Shown one piece after another: positions 5,700 to 7,003 of a stretch of 7,003 nucleotides of DNA (positions are counted from its first letter, which is position 1; every line of letters begins with the position of its first letter). Source of the stretch: Polyangiaceae bacterium (GTDB taxonomy: Bacteria; Myxococcota; Polyangia; Polyangiales; Polyangiaceae); NCBI GenBank assembly GCA_025936205.1, contig JAICTU010000474.1:1-7003 (forward strand), given 5' to 3'. Below the pieces are notes generated by a model. That model was not told the DNA's origin. It was given only the letters and a program-made list of their open reading frames with translations, and ran no database searches. A program made the translations under genes and the position numbers.

Positions 5700-7003
5700 A
5701 TGTCGGCTCGGCGGAGCGGCATGTCGGCGCCGCCGCGCGCAGTGCTCGAGCGCTGTCTGGGCGAACCCGGTTACACGCCGCCGCGCGCGGCCTTGCCCGA
5801 GTTGCTCGCGCAGCTGGCTGCCGGTGAGGTGGAGGCCGCTCCACTGGAGCGCGCGCTGGCGCGCTCGGGCGCGATCGTGATCGAGCCCTTGCTCGCCACG
5901 CTCGCCCAGTGCTCCGTGGGGCGGCCGCGGCTGCTCGCGCTGGCAGCGCGCCTCGCGAGCAGTCTGGCCGCAGCGTCCGAGCGCGAGCTGCTGCTCGGAG
6001 CCTTGCGGACCGAGCTCGAGGGTTCGGATCCGGAAGCCCGCAAGTGGGCGGCGAGGGCGCTCGGCAAGTTGGGTGAAGCGAGCGCGGAGCCCGCGCTGCT
6101 GGCAGCCCTCGCCGGCGCTCGCGGGCCCCTGCTCAAGAGCCTGATCGACGGGCTGGCTCAGCTGGGCGGCAGCGAAAGTCTGTCCAGACTGCGAGCCCTG
6201 GACGCGCTGGAGCCGGACCTCGTTCGCCGGCGCGATCGTGCGACGGAGCTGATCGAGCGGCGCCTCTCCCGCGGACAGGCCGGTACGCTCGCCCTCGACC
6301 GCGAGCTCGCCCGGCCCGCTTCGCTGCTGCTGGGCTGCCGCGCAGGTCTTGCGCAATTGCTCGCGGAGGAGCTGCGCGAGCTCGGCTTGCGCGCGGCCGA
6401 CGCCGCGCAGGTTGCTCCTCAGGCGACGCGCGTGAGCCTGGACTACGCGGGCACGCTGCGTGCCCTGTTGCGGGCTCGGCTCGCGCAAGACGTTGCCATC
6501 CAGCTGCCGCTGGAGCCCGGTGCCGAAGATCCGATCGAGCGCATCGCCGCGCGGCTTTGTCAGCCGGATGCGCTCTCCGCGCTGGCGGCCTGGACGGAGG
6601 GGCCGGCGCGTTTCCGTGTTGCGTGGAGCGACGGCGGGCATCATCGGGCGCGGGCCTGGGCGCTGGCCCAGAGCGTGCGCCGGCGCAGCAGCGCGCTCGT
6701 CAATGACTCCGAGGCCGCGCTCTGGACCGCGCGCGTGCGCTCGGACGGGACAGGCTCGATCGAGCTCTCGCCGCGCCTGGAGCCCGATCCACGCTTTGAG
6801 TATCGCGTGAGCGAGGTGCGCGCCGCATCGCACCCGACGCTGGCGGCGGCCCTGGCGCGCAGCGGTGGCGTGCGCTCGGACGACGTGGTCTGGGATCCCT
6901 TCGTGGGCAGCGGCCTGGAGTTGGTCGAGCGCGCTCGGCTCGGCGCATTCGCGGAGCTGTGGGGCAGCGACATCGACTCGCGAGCGATCGCCGCGGCGCG
7001 CGC
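5700..7003 (+). CDS. HEAT-repeat and THUMP-like SAM-dependent RNA methyltransferase, 3'-truncated by window edge
   Basis: Open from ATG 5700 to the window end (434 residues, no stop). Residues ~30-190 are Leu/Ala-rich helical pairs resembling HEAT repeats, for example PEARKWAARALGKLGEASAEPALLAAL near 111-137. From ~205, LLLGCRAGLAQLLAEELRELGL resembles the N-terminal module of THUMP-containing RNA methyltransferases (RlmL/Trm14-TrmN group), and ~280-345 may be a THUMP-like part. YRVSEVRAASHPTLAAALAR precedes SAM motif I VVWDPFVGSGLELVE (396-410) and GSDID (422-426). The catalytic NPPY/DPPY-type motif would lie beyond the edge. The group methylates guanine N2 in tRNA or rRNA; the target here is unknown. 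ATG 5700 is three bases after the ddl stop; ATG 5721 has a better Shine-Dalgarno (GGAG at 5713-5716) and may be the true start. Likely the third gene of the ttcA-ddl operon. Confidence 0.82.
   Translation, partial: MSARRSGMSAPPRAVLERCLGEPGYTPPRAALPELLAQLAAGEVEAAPLERALARSGAIVIEPLLATLAQCSVGRPRLLALAARLASSLAAASERELLLGALRTELEGSDPEARKWAARALGKLGEASAEPALLAALAGARGPLLKSLIDGLAQLGGSESLSRLRALDALEPDLVRRRDRATELIERRLSRGQAGTLALDRELARPASLLLGCRAGLAQLLAEELRELGLRAADAAQVAPQATRVSLDYAGTLRALLRARLAQDVAIQLPLEPGAEDPIERIAARLCQPDALSALAAWTEGPARFRVAWSDGGHHRARAWALAQSVRRRSSALVNDSEAALWTARVRSDGTGSIELSPRLEPDPRFEYRVSEVRAASHPTLAAALARSGGVRSDDVVWDPFVGSGLELVERARLGAFAELWGSDIDSRAIAAAR

Noticed and set aside
5250..6833. 527-codon open frame on the minus strand
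   Set aside because: Antisense to ddl and the methyltransferase gene. Its translation is rich in Arg, Gln, His and Ala with no recognisable motif, typical of the shadow frame of a GC-rich gene; the + strand frames carry clear family signatures.
1..7003. CRISPR array, tRNA or rRNA genes, insertion sequence
   Set aside because: No regularly spaced repeats with unique spacers, no tRNA or rRNA signature, no transposase frame or terminal inverted repeats were seen.

Overview
This is a GC-rich window (no formal count made) with dense, typically bacterial gene packing. Codons end mostly in G or C. The gene set (biotin synthesis, tRNA thiolation, cell-wall D-Ala-D-Ala ligase, a HEAT-repeat RNA methyltransferase), the long Ala/Pro/Ser/Gly-rich linker and the chromosomal-type parS sites suggest a free-living high-GC bacterium. 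A myxobacterium or relative is my best guess, but this is inference; no rRNA or other taxonomic marker is present.

Left part (1-2433, + strand): the 3' 2.4 kb of a long gene, open at the left edge, encoding a fused BioF (8-amino-7-oxononanoate synthase) and BioD (dethiobiotin synthetase). The first ~229 codons in the window are a low-complexity linker that seems to interrupt the BioF domain. Inside it lie three copies of the palindrome GTTTCACGTGAAAC (138-153 exact to the 16-bp consensus, 369-384 one mismatch, 672-687 two mismatches). This is the chromosomal parS site bound by the ParB partition protein. All three are read in the same frame, as VSRET, VSRET and VSREP. A protein-coding spacer that carries a parS cluster inside a biotin gene is the most striking feature of the window.

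Middle part (2434-3753): two minus-strand genes convergent with bioF-bioD. A membrane-anchored TlpA-like thioredoxin (2843-3517) is followed, across a 29-nt imperfect palindrome, by a 98-residue protein of unknown function (2456-2752) with a strong Shine-Dalgarno. A ~236-bp divergent intergenic region separates the thioredoxin gene from the next block; it holds a perfect 7-bp-stem hairpin just before ttcA.

Right part (3754-7003, + strand): a compact probable operon. ttcA (tRNA 2-thiocytidine synthetase) overlaps ddl (D-alanine-D-alanine ligase, DdlA type) by ATGA. Three bases after ddl begins a HEAT-repeat/THUMP-type RNA methyltransferase gene that runs off the right edge. The operon joins two translation-related RNA modification enzymes with a peptidoglycan precursor enzyme.
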